From Gnetum montanum (lineage: Eukaryota; Streptophyta; Gnetopsida; Gnetales; Gnetaceae): a stretch of DNA of 35,223 nt. Position numbers and translations under genes: made by a program. The notes beneath the pieces are model-generated. The model had not been told where the DNA came from. It saw only the letters and a program-made list of their open reading frames with translations, and did no database searches. Location: assembly GCA_015680685.1 (NCBI GenBank), contig MNCI01000116.1, positions 1-35,223 of the forward strand. The letters are read 5' to 3'. Shown here piece after piece: positions 21,061-32,300 of this stretch. Numbering within the stretch: the first letter of the stretch is position 1; each line of letters opens with the position of its first letter.

Positions 21061-22173
21061 AAAAAGATTGAAATCCTCTAGAGCTCAGATTAGTTCTTCT
21101 TTGAAGAAACTGTTTCAACTACTTGCCTAAGCCATTGGAAAGCTTGAGAGGAACCTCTCTTACTTGCTTAAGAGTTTGGTTAAAGTTGGGATTCCTCCTT
21201 CCTTTGATGGGTAGGTATTTGAGAAGGTTACCACTCCTCCTATCTTTGATAGTAGGGAGGATGCTCTTATTCCTCCACACCATTCTTTAGTAGTAGGCCG
21301 TTTAGACACTTACAACTTAGGGATGGAGTCAAATTCTAAGCTAGAGGCATCCCCAACTAGTATTCAGGGGGAGCACCATGCTTCCATGTAGTAGCTGAAG
21401 CATCATTTTCTAGTCTCTCCTACTTCCACTACTCCATCTTATGTTGATGCTCCTAGCTCTTTTAAGCAACAAACTATGAAAAGCATCTTTGGGACCACAT
21501 CCTAATGGGTTTCAATTTAGCAACTACTAGCTCCGTTAGTTTCACTAGCTTTCTCTCAATTTTAATTGAAGCTTCATCCTAGGAGGGCACCAATGCAATA
21601 GGTTGAGTCCTTAGATGAGAACACTAAGAACTCCAGTCATCTAAGGACAAGCATTAATGATGATGAGGAGGAGAACTATTGTCCATCTTGAGCAACGATG
21701 AATTCTAAGTCTAAGGATGCTACCAAGGTGAGTGATTAAGGCCTCGATAGGTTATTTGTTCTCTCCTTTTGGTCATCAAAAAGGATGAAACATTTTTTGG
21801 CCTTCACATATGTAATTTTTGGACTTTGCACATATGTGATTGATATATGATTAGTTGTACTCCGAGATGCTCTCAGAAAGTTTGATGTAAAACAATTTAT
21901 GGATGGTTATAAATAGATGGTGTATTTTCCAATTATCTTTGTATGGTTTATTGCTTTTTACCTGCCCTTCCATGCTTATCCTCATCCTTGGCTAGCATAG
22001 GAATTTATATGTCTTTATGCTTTTCATAGAATATCTTTTATGATGATTTTTTTATATATTTATATATGTCTATAGGTTTGACCTTTTTGGTTATGTCCAG
22101 AAAATGGGAGAAGTATTGTGCATTATTATTGGGACAAGGCTAATCCATTTTCTTAAGTTTTGAACATTACCAA
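21061..22173 (+). mobile_element. 3' part of retroelement internal region, decayed
   Basis: Degenerate Ser/Pro-rich coding-like sequence runs to about 21690 with several stops. AT-rich non-coding sequence then leads to a polypurine tract. No reverse transcriptase or integrase motif was seen. Confidence 0.35.
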
Positions 22174-23234
22174 AAAGGAGGAGATTGTGAACCTTTTAGT
22201 TTTGGTATGTCAAAACATTAAGAAAAATGAAAAACATGTTTGTTTGTATGTGTGTGTAGTTGTTGTGCTTGCAGGACAAGAACTTGGATTAAGCAAAGTT
22301 ATGGACAAGGAATGAAGGATTCATCATGCAAAGAAAGTGAAGAAAGATGTCTCTAGGAAGTAGCAAACATCTTGGTAGAATTGGAGTGAACTTAGACAAA
22401 GATGTCTTTAGAAATAGCAAGACATCCTTCTTAGACAAAGAAATCTTTCACAAGGTCTTTGCAAAATGAAGGCTAGTACTAGAAAGACGTCTTCCAAAAT
22501 GAAGACTTCAGAAAGACATCTTTCAGGAAATAAAGACATCTTCCAAAATTAAAGGTAAATTTAGAGAGATGTCCTAGGCATGAGAAAGATGTCTCCCATG
22601 AACATTAGTGATCATTGCCTAGCCATTGCATGCATTCTAAGAAGGATTTAGAAACATGGAAACTATAAGAAGACTTGATGTGGTTCGGGAAATGTGCAAA
22701 CCTTGTTGTATTCATTGTACAATCATTTGTAATCATTGAATTCTATGTTGCTCCTCATTGTATTATCATTTTGGCTTTGTAAAGTGTGTTTTACCTAATT
22801 GTACAAGGATTAGCAAATTGAGTTGTAATTATTCTTTGTAATTGTTATTCTCTGGTTGCCCTGTGGGGTTGATGTGCTTGAGCTTGTTGGGATCATGTGG
22901 GATTGACTTGTTCATGCTAGGGTACAACACTTTGGTGGAAAGCTCAAGATTGTAAAGGTTGTGGAAGCCTTGAAACCACATTTCCAAGCCTAACAAGACC
23001 TTGCGAAGTTAAGTGATTGGTGTTATGGTACAATACTCTAGAGTAGGGCTTGATGACTGTATAGGGTGTGGACCTTTCAATCACATTTTTAGAGCAACAA
23101 AGTTTGGAGGTGTGCTTGCAATCTCCAAGTGTGGAGTACCCAAGTTGGGGAACCATGTAAATTCATGTGTGTGCTTTGTTTCATAAAGGTTCAATTTGGG
23201 GAACTTATTCATTCCCCCCTTTCTAAGTTTAACA
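22174..23234 (+). mobile_element. polypurine tract and complete-looking LTR
   Basis: AAAAAGGAGGAGAT (from about 22172) directly precedes TGTGAACC at 22186, the classic polypurine tract plus LTR start. The LTR would end TTTAACA at 23234 (about 1.05 kb, TG...CA). It contains the GACGTC-like array (about 22340-22600). Because similar leader and coding sequence follows on the right, this LTR may serve as the 3' LTR of the left remnant, the 5' LTR of the right one, or both after recombination. Confidence 0.5.
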
Positions 23235-23278
23235 ATCCACAAAGGTCTACATTGAGAAAATTCAAAGCAAGAAGATCT

Positions 23279-23307
23279 AAAGTTTAGTTCTCCAAGAACT
23301 GAACTTT
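23279..23307 (+). other. leader hairpin, copy B
   Basis: Same 13-bp arms and CCA loop as at 7350-7378, with one A-to-G change in the right arm that would form a G-U wobble in RNA. Confidence 0.5.
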
Positions 23308-23439
23308 GAATCCTTCTTGGACTTGGTGCCTAAGGAAGTCTGCACTCAATTATAGGGGTCTCCCATGTGGTTCATTCTCTCTTCTAATGGAGAATGGTAC
23401 ATGGGGGAGATGTATATATTCTAGAACAACCAATAGGGA

Positions 23440-25829
23440 GATGTGATGGTAAAAATCAAAGATATAATCATCTCCTATTTAGTTGAGGCCATTGTAGAGG
23501 CCCCATGGATTTCCTAGTATAGGGGAAACATTGACAAAGATATCCACAGAGGTGGACCCCAAGGCCAAGAAAGAGTGTGTCTAGCATGACTGCTGATGGA
23601 CTATAAGGAATATGACATACTAACCAAGGTGGAGCATGCATACTTCAAGATAGCGGCCTATCACTTGAACCCCACAATGAGGCCTAGTAAGGTTACAACC
23701 TTCTCTACCCAAGTGTGTGCCACTCTAAGTAGTAAATGTTTCATCAACATTCCTTAGCTCATCTACTTAGAGATTGAGAAGCTCTTCAAAGAAAATGAGA
23801 AAGGAAGGAAGACACTTCCATCAAAAAAACTCTGCAGAAGGGGAGGCATAGCACACTATGCTAATGACACACTCTTTCATGCTCTTGTCACATCTTGGCA
23901 AGAGAGGATGGAAGATAAAGTAGTCACAAAGCTGCTAGAAGAGGAGCGGCCACCACCACCACCTATTGGAAAGACCACACCAAAAGCCCATGTAGCTACT
24001 AAAAGAATTAAAAAAATTTGAGAGCAGCTACTATAGAAACAACAATAGGGTTCGACAAGTGGTGGAGAACCATCAATCTATCGTTTAGTGTTGAGCCATC
24101 TCAACAAGATTACCTAGACCATTAGCTAGATAGAGGAGACCGTGCCACTATTCTATACTCAAAGAACATGCATTTACAGAAACAAATCTAGTGCTTGGGA
24201 AGTTATAGTATCCATCCGTAGACAAGAGTTCCCTGAAATCTGTGGAAACACTACAACTTTCTTGGTGTGCTTGGAGAAAGGCAAGGGGGTGACTATCCTA
24301 GTGATGAAGCACCATGGACAAGAGATAATGTTGGAAGTGGTGGCCAATAGGATGGCCAAGTCTTTAAATGCTCCTATGATAGCAATGTGAGACATTACTA
24401 CTCTAAAGGATGTTCAAGCTTCTGCAAGAGTATGGAATAGTTGGCTTAGCATACCGTAACATAATAAGGTATTAGACCAACTAGTGGAAATTGAGCAATT
24501 GCTTCTAGAGATCTTTGGTCTCCTAGATGAGATTATAGCAACATAGTCAAAAATGCTATAGATAAAGGGTAAACTTATCATTGCAAACACTTAGCTATAG
24601 GTAGCACCACCAAAAATCAACGATTGGCTACTGAAGTTGGAGATTTGCAAGCCCATCTCTCCAACCCAACCATTCTCAACCCAAGCCTCAACAAAGATGA
24701 AGTTTTTCAGTAGCTTAACAAAAGCTCAAAGAGGCTGAGAATGTATAGGAGATTATGGTATTTGACACCTCCTTATCGAAAGCATTAACCTTTAACACTA
24801 ATAAGGACTTGGCTCAAGTCCATAAGGAAAACTTGGTCCTCACCAAGAATATTCTTCACTTGCAAAATGTCAAGGAGCAGAAGGACCAAATGGTCAAATT
24901 TATCCTACAACAATAGGAGTAGCTAGCCAAGGTAAACCTTGACTCAAAGAGGTTGGTAGTGGATAATTGAAATCTCTCCATGGAGGAAGTTTAGATGCTT
25001 CACTCAAAAAATGATCATAGAGGTATCCACCTAGAAGAAAAAGGCCCTGAAATTTGAATGGGTTAAAAATCACTAAAAGGACTAGGTTGGATGCCTCAAG
25101 GAAGTAAATGAAAAGGAAATTTAGATGGCCATGACAAAGATGAATGAGGTCCTCTAGTAATTCTAATAGAGAGGTCATGTATGGCAACCAATCTTTGATG
25201 GCTTGAACGTATACAATAAAGTTGAAATCCATCTGAAAGAGTTGTAGATAGAGGAGATGACTGAATACATGAAGCTCACCAACCTCTAATATGCAAACTT
25301 GGCTATGCTGATTGCAGGAAGCCTAAGAATAGAGATAGAGAAGTAGATGCCCAGTTTGTACCTCCTATATGAGGCAGAATTCAAGCACCATAAAGAGACA
25401 AAACGAACATTGGAGATAACCAATGGGAAGCTTTAAGTCCTTAGGAGTTGATTCACTAATCAAAAATCAGTTGTTGAGGACTTGGCTAGGAGAATGAATG
25501 ATGATCATGAGTTGCAAAACTTGGTAAAGATGTTCAACATTGAATGGAAACAATTTGTAGTGTGGTTTGTGAATGCTAAAGAGTTTTTCCCTACAATGAC
25601 TTGCTTGTGGGACATTTCCATACTAGTCCACATTGGCAAAGCTACGTTGACTACATATGATCCATGCAACAAGAAGGAAAAGATGAAAGCATTGCTAGAT
25701 GCTTTTTGTCTTTCACTTGAAGTAGCAACAACAACAAGACAACCTCAACCATCACCATCGTCACAAGCGTTGAAGCATGGCAAAGGGCCTTTAGCACCCC
25801 AAAAGCCTCCACCTTCTAGCACTATTTAA
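23440..25829 (+). pseudogene. decayed retroelement Gag-like coiled-coil coding region, copy B
   Basis: Counterpart of 7460-9912, again with scattered open pieces (24142-24390; 25482-25829, the latter with a Pro/Gln/Ser-rich tail). At some sites this copy keeps CAG where the other has TAG (24878-24880) and vice versa (near 24707), showing separate decay. No enzyme domains were seen. Confidence 0.45.
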
Positions 25830-26685
25830 ACTTTGCCTCGTCTTCAGCAATCAAAGGCACCCTATTATTAATTTTGTAAAGAGTGTCTAATTTTGCTATC
25901 ATTGAAACCATTTTGTAATTTTGTATAATTCGGCATTTAGAGTCAATTAGTTAATTAGTGTTAGTAAGTCAATAATTACATATCTTTCCAATTTTTTAAG
26001 AAGCTTGATCCTACTTTTGTTGACTTGAGGACAAGTTTTCACTCAATTGTGGGGGTATGATGACGTATCATTGGCTGGCTGCATTGATGCAATGCCATTG
26101 ACGTAGCCTTGGTCCCATTGATGCATGGAAAGATGTGTCAATATAGTGTCATGTCAAGCCTATATAAATTCATGTAACCACCACATTTATGATGCGTTAG
26201 GTCATTAGTGGAATCCAACTCTTGCAATTTTTTTCTCCAGAGTTAGAATCTTTTTGAGTGCCCTTAGTATGAATTCAAGTGATTGTCTGGATATTTATTC
26301 AAGCATCTTGTACTTGAACATGTTGATGTGACTAACAATAAAGACGAAATTCTTGACATTCATTGTAGCACTTGGAATAGATTAATATTTCTTAATTGCA
26401 TTTTGTTATTGATGCACTTTACATTCTTGCCTTAATTGATTAATATGTTTAATAATGAACACATAAGTATGACCACTTTGAGCAATCGTTTAATGCTTGA
26501 TAATCCCAGTAGTGACCATTTGGTATGCCTAGTAATAATCACTTGGTAACCTAGTAGCATTGAAACGGGTTCGAGATGTGTACAAGTGAGCCTAGATACT
26601 TATGTTAGGCTAGTTGGTTTTAGAATCATTAAATAGCTAGATTAGTTAATTATCAACCAATTACCTTTTCATCAATGCTTAGGAT

Positions 26686-26711
26686 ATATATGTATGTATG
26701 TATGTATGTAT
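26686..26711. repeat. TATG microsatellite
   Basis: About five TATG units follow a short TA run. The other copy has an N at this very place, so the microsatellite probably broke that assembly. Confidence 0.75.
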
Positions 26712-27113
26712 CATAAACCTTAGCTCACACTTAACTATACATAAGAGTATGCACAAGTGAGAATTAAGAAGACAACGATCACATTTCCCTAAGTCACCAT
26801 CTTTGTCTATAGGCACACATAGGAGCTAAGTCCACAGAATTCAACTAGACTGCTAGTGCATGCTTGTAATTCATATGGTTGAGCATAGGGACTACTTGTT
26901 GCTCACCAATTGCTTTATTGATGTAGAATTCCTTTCTAACCCCACTTGCACATCCAAATTTAATTTCTTGCAGATGACATTTCATACGAGTGACCCTTCC
27001 CATTTAAACATTTTACCATATAGATCAATAACTTTTCTTAATGCTAGTTTTTAATATCCTATGCATTATGTTATAAAAAAGAAATGAAAAATGTATTACC
27101 ATTATTAGGAAAA

Positions 27114-28580
27114 TTCTCTATTTTGTCATCATAATAAAATAAAGCTTGCTAAAAATTTTTAATAAGAAAAAATATAATATATTTTCTCTTTGAAATAAAT
27201 GCGAGGGATTTTTCTTTATCATTTTTCATAAATTAGTTTGCTTTGTTTTGAAAAATTTCCGCTTCTTAGTTAAAATTGGATTTTTAAATGACTTGATAAT
27301 CTTTAGTGACTTATAAGTCTTTAATAAAATTCTAGCCCTCTTACATTTTTCAACAAACCATTGTTGATTGTTTGTACTTTAGCATTTGAAAATATTTAAG
27401 ATAGTTGCAATTAAAGTTTTTGTAAGACTTAGACTTGGATTCTATATTTTCTAAATATCATTATGAAAATATTTCTTTAATTATAGTTATTCTAAAGTGA
27501 ATATTTTTATTGATTTTAATATATTTTATATTTAAAATTATTAAATTAATATACAAATAAATACAAAAACTATTTGTATATATGATTGTGCAAATGCATG
27601 CATATGAAAAATATAAAATTATTAAGATTGAATTGATTTGCATGTACACTTAATTAATTATTTAATATATGTCAAGGTGATTAAACATATGCCAAAGCTA
27701 CGTACTTTTAGGTATTTATCTTGAGAATAGCTCTTAGTTCTGTCCAAAGCAAAAAACACATACCTACGTAAACACATACCTACGTGGTACATATTTGAAA
27801 TTTCTCTGACCAGAGCATGTTAGAAGGCGGACCCTGTGACCCGTTTATATCACCCAACGTACCGTTTTCTTTTTAATAAAAAGGAGACCGTTTTTACATC
27901 TCAAATTTGTTTTCTGTCTCTACCGTGCTAATTGCTCTCTGCGTAAATGTTGGTGGGTGATTTACCCAGTTGTTCATATCATCGGCTGTACCATATTGTT
28001 TTCTTTTTAATATAAATTGCTTTCCCAGCATGTGCACACAATTGGAGGGCATAACTGTTTTGATGCATTTCTTATTCATTCATGCCTTCTGCCCGTCACA
28101 GATGTGAAAATTATGCAAAAATTGAGCTATAACTACAACTGTGATGATCACTGTTTACTCTTCGTGGCTGAAAAACAGAGTGTGGAGTTAAGCCACAGCT
28201 TACTTTAAACTATAGCAGTTATCGGTGTTTACTGTCAATTCTAGGCTATCATGTAAAAAAGAAAATGAATTCTGAAATGATATCTTTAAACTATAGCAGT
28301 TATCGGTGTTTACTGTCAATTCTAGGCTATCATGTAAAAAAGAAAATGAATTCTGAAATGATATTTTTGAAAATATTTACTATTTAAAACTGTCATCATC
28401 TATCTGTAAAATTATCATGCAACTAGAAGCTATAGCTCAGCTAGAATGCAGTAAATGCTTTGATTCCATGCTACCATGATGCGGTCACTGATGCAGTCAA
28501 TGCTTTGATTCCACGAAATCAAGGATTTTTTTAAATGCTATTTTTAAAAGTATTTACTATTTAAAACTGCAACCATTCCT
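27114..28580 (+). promoter_or_regulatory. upstream region of the TNL receptor gene
   Basis: AT-rich to about 27700, then more mixed. It holds a 15-bp direct repeat with a CTACGT core (27755-27769, 27771-27785), an 81-bp exact tandem duplication (28203-28364), and a W-box-type TTGACT on the minus strand (28500-28495). WRKY-bound W boxes are common in defence promoters. The direct regulatory link is inferred. Confidence 0.45.
28203..28364. repeat. 81-bp perfect tandem duplication
   Basis: 28203-28283 and 28284-28364 are identical base for base. Each unit includes CTGTCAATTC, which holds a TTGAC core on the opposite strand. The identity means the duplication is very recent, or else an assembly artefact. 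Confidence 0.9.
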
Positions 28581-28595
28581 TTATAAAACCATCAT
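28361..28595. repeat. diverged direct repeat in the TNL promoter
   Basis: 28361-28420 and 28537-28595 align over about 60 bp and share ATTTACTATTTAAAACTG (period ~176). The second unit ends in the TATA box, and the first has a decayed counterpart. AATGCTTTGATTCCA is also present twice (about 28453 and 28500). Confidence 0.6.
28581..28588 (+). promoter_or_regulatory. TATA box of the TNL gene
   Basis: TTATAAAA (within CTTTATAAAACC) lies about 230 bp upstream of the first in-frame ATG. A start of transcription near 28612 would give a ~200-nt 5' leader. Inferred from sequence only. Confidence 0.45.
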
Positions 28596-28660
28596 GAGCT
28601 CAGCATGGACGTGGTCACTGGAAAACAGTGTTTTCCTGCACTACTTTTCAGTCTTGAACG

Positions 28661-28714
28661 ATGACCATTGACGATTCTCGTCTGTGTCTTCTGGGCCTTG
28701 CGAAATTGCAATAA
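28661..28714 (+). CDS. short upstream ORF in the TNL leader (17 codons plus stop)
   Basis: The ATG at 28661 opens a 17-residue frame ending TAA at 28714, about 100 bp before the receptor ATG and in another frame. A second upstream frame (28605-28664) overlaps its start as ATGA, if transcription begins early enough. Such frames often damp translation of receptor mRNAs. Confidence 0.3.
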   Translation: MTIDDSRLCLLGLAKLQ

Positions 28715-28814
28715 AAAAGCAAAGCCAACACTTGAAGTTTGCGGAGAAAATTATCATATCAATCTGCAACCGGCAGTTTCAATTCTGCGAGTTCTGTGCA
28801 AAAAAGAAAGCAAA

Positions 28815-29386
28815 ATGTTCCAAACCAGTAGTAGTTTGAAGAGGAGCTTGGCAGAGGCGGAGCAGCCAGAATCTGGACGACAACTCAAGGTGCAGCGTTT
28901 GCAGCAGCAGGAAAGTACAATATCAAAGGCAGAAGCAGCACCTGCCTGCAAGTTCCAGGTATTCATAAGTCACAGAGGCCCCGACACAAAGACAACTTTG
29001 GCTTATCACATTTACGATCTGCTACGGCACAGAGGCGTTGAGGTTTTTCTGGATAAAGAAGAACTGGAGACGGGCCAAGACTTTCCGGACGCAATTCGAG
29101 ATGCCATCGCAGTAACCACAGTGGATGTGTGTATTCTTTCCAATGGATACGCACAATCGTTTTGGTGTCTCAAGGAATTGGAGATGATGATAGATAAACA
29201 CGAAAAGAGCACTTGTGTGCTCATTCCAGTCTTTTATGATGTTGATCCGTCAGATGTCCGACGTCTGAAAGGGGCATTTGGCCAGGGCTTCTTGAAGCAC
29301 ACAGGCAGATACGATGAAGAAACCCTGCAAAAGTGGAGAAACGCTCTCCAGAAACTTGCAGATATCAACGGATTCCGAGGAAAAGG
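28815..29386 (+). CDS. TNL exon 1: TIR domain
   Basis: A ~45-residue Ser/Glu/Gln-rich lead precedes FQVFISHRGPDTKTTLAYHI, the first TIR strand and its conserved RG.DT. VFLDKEELETGQDFPDAI and LSNGYAQSFWCLKELEMM follow. In the last, the Glu after WCLK (residue ~121) aligns with the catalytic Glu of NAD+-cleaving TIRs. LIPVFYDVDPSDVR closes the fold. The donor at 29387 (GG|GTAAGC) splits a Gly codon in phase 2, as usual for TNLs. Confidence 0.92.
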
Positions 29387-32300
29387 GTAAGCCGTATATG
29401 TTTCCTTTGCACACCTGCTATATCTGTGTTTCTATCTGAATGAATTTTCTGGTAAGACCTATAAAGTGCTGTGTTTCTATCTGAAAGGATTTTCCAGTAA
29501 TACCTGTAAAGTTGTTTCTGGTGTGCTTATTATTATCCACATTCAAGTTGTAGTTTACCATATATTGCTGGCAGCTTTTTCCCCGAAGACGTTCGTAATC
29601 CTACCAAATTTATCATCATTTGCACGCTATACTTCTTCCTTATTGCTGTAGTTGTTCCGTATTTAACTTATTTGGAATTTAGAAATGTGCGTTGATTTTA
29701 GTCTAAAATTCCGGGAGGCAGAGCAGCGACCACTGGCATCGATGAATACTAAATTATTTAGAGTATCGAAGCTTTGCACACTTCTTTTCATGAAGAGATT
29801 TAAAGATACTCTAAACAAGTGAATAGAGACTGTTAAATTGCTCTTTCGTTTTTTCCTCCAATTCTCTTTCATTTTGTAGAATTCCATTTTCTTATAGAAG
29901 GCGAGCATGCGGTTTGTGGTTTTTCATGCACGAGTTCCATTCCTAAGAGTAATTTCCTAAAATGTGCCAAAATGATTAGCATTATCCTTGACGACCAGGA
30001 AATATGTTCTTTCACTGCTAGTAAGACAACATAAACAATCCTCAGGCCCCACGCACATGCCAGGACGATAATATAAACGATCCTTATGCCCCAGGTATAT
30101 GAATGGATTTTGGGTAATAATTGTTTCTCATCATGTTGACTTTGCATAACAATTTGTTGATTTTAGGTAATAATTGTTTATCATCGTGTTAACTTTGCAT
30201 AACAATTTGTTTGGGGCATATCACATGCTTCTTGTTAATCATTGTTTTATTTTGATGAAAAGTATGATGTTAGTAAAAATTAGGAATATCACTCCAAAAT
30301 TTTACCTTGGTAATTAAGATTCATTACATCATGCAAAATTGAAAACATTAGAGTTAGCAATTGCACAGTTTCTCTCATTAATTGTTATTGTAAGTGCATC
30401 AATTGTCTTGCGAAATAGACTATGTTAGAGTTATTTTTCCACAATGTTGCTGCCTTTACTTTTCTAAGTGATAGTAACACCATTCGTAATCCATAATATT
30501 CATTAAAACTTTATATAATTCAATTAGAACTTTATAACTCAGCATTGCATGCCAGAATCAAACCCATGATGTAGAACTTTCAAATCAAGAGTCTTACCAC
30601 TAGGCTATCACCTCATTATTAAATACAATAAAGCTGATTATATTGCCCCTTATATATTGTGTCAAGTTCCATGCTATTTGGATTTTGGAGGGATTAGAAC
30701 CCAGAAATAATTATAGATACACCTTAAGATATATAGTCCAATTAACACTTGAATGGCACACATGACATTGAACTTTCAAATTAAAAGTTTTAACACTAAC
30801 CTTACACCTCATTGTTCATATGACAAAGATAGCATCCACAGCATAGTAATTCTACTCTTCCACGCTCATGCATATTGATGTCCAGTTAAAATAATAAATG
30901 CCTTCGTGTTAGATGCAAATAATAGCTGTATCCAGCTTGCTGCCGTCAGATTGGTGTGCAATGTATGTATTTCTACGTACTCATTATGACCACATATAAA
31001 TTTGCCATGTTTAAAACTGCAAGGGCAGGGGCAGCTCTTTCTGCACTTTTATATAAACTAGAAACTACATGGAATTTGAAAATGTGTTTCAGCCATTAAT
31101 ATTTATGTGGTACATACAGGACAGCTCGAGAACTTAAGCTTGTTTATTGAACCATTTCTTATTTTATGACTAAATTTTCAATTATTTGCCAATGTTTGAG
31201 GTTGTCATTTGTTTATGATAGTAAAATTAACCTTCTTCTTCAGAGCCTGGCACTAAAATATATAGTTGATTTGCTTAAAACTATTTGTAACAGCACTTTT
31301 GATGGGCTCTGATCTGTATCTGATTTTGATTAAAAATCAGTGATGTTTAATTAGTGGTAATGGTTTTTGTTTTTAACTTGGTTGCTTGTAGAGATGTTTG
31401 CATGGACATTGTTAAAAGAATATGCCAAGAACTCGATGTTGGATACATTTCACCCCCTACTGAAATAGTTGGAATGCAAGAAGAACTATTCAAAATAAGA
31501 AATGCCATAATGAAAGGACGCCAAGAAAGTCTTGCTGTGGCTTCAGTGGAAATAAGTGGCATTGCAGGCATTGGGAAAACTACTTTTGCAAAACTGCTTT
31601 ACAATGCAATCTACTCTCATTTTGATAGGCACTGTTTTATCGAAGATGTTAATGGAATCATCGAAACGAATGGTATAACTGCGGTCCAGCAGAAGCTTAT
31701 GGTTAAGCTTTTCGGTTATTGTCCATTCAATGATTTCAGTATAATGGATGGAAAGCAAATGTTAATGAGGAAGTTGCACAATGCGAAGATTTGTGTTGTG
31801 CTGGACAATATTGATCGCAAAAATTGTTTGAGCGAGATATTCATTGAAAATGGTGCCTCTCTCTCCCCTAGCAGCACCATCATTGTGACTAGCAGAGAAA
31901 AAGGAGTTTTGAAATTTGACAATAGGGTTGCACAATATTGTGAGAATTTGATTTCCCTTGAAATATCAAAGCTTTCCTTTGATGAATCGAAGGAAGTGTT
32001 TTGTAATAATGCATTTGGAAAAGGAGTAAGCATGCAAGGTGAATTTGAGGACCTGGTGAGTAAATTTGTTCACAAATGTGATGGCATTCCCTTAGCATTA
32101 CAGATGTATGGTAAACAGGTTTACAGAAGGGAGAGGACATTTTGGGAAGAGTTTTGGAATGCAGTGCAATTTATTCTCCCATCGGACCTTAAGGAATTTT
32201 TGAAACCCAGCTATAATAAGCTTGATCAGCTTGAACAACGTTTGTTTCTAGATGTGGCTATCTTTTTACGTGGGGAAAATGTTGACCTTTTAAAAAAAAT

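Larger units (their letters stand above)
22284..27113 (+). mobile_element. retroelement-derived repeat unit, copy B
   Basis: Direct copy of 6342-11064. It keeps the full LTR start on its left and 137 bp (26692-26828) that the other copy lacks at its N. It ends AGGAAAA at 27113, followed by AT-rich DNA of the receptor locus. Its coding region has its own stops and deletions, so decay was partly independent. Confidence 0.75.
29387..31391 (+). other. TNL intron 1 (2,005 bp)
   Basis: GT at 29387 and AG at 31390-31391, preceded by TTGCTTGT. It is much longer than the other introns (90-246 bp). It holds two SINE-like relics on the minus strand. No other gene was seen in it. Confidence 0.85.

Noticed and set aside
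26686-26711. Telomere-like or CRISPR-like short repeat
   Set aside because: Plain TATG microsatellite; no spacer structure and no telomere motif. No CRISPR array or prokaryotic operon is present in the window.
28668-28814. N-terminal extension of the TIR protein by 49 residues
   Set aside because: The frame is open but its first codon is TTG and there is no ATG before 28815, so it is 5' leader.
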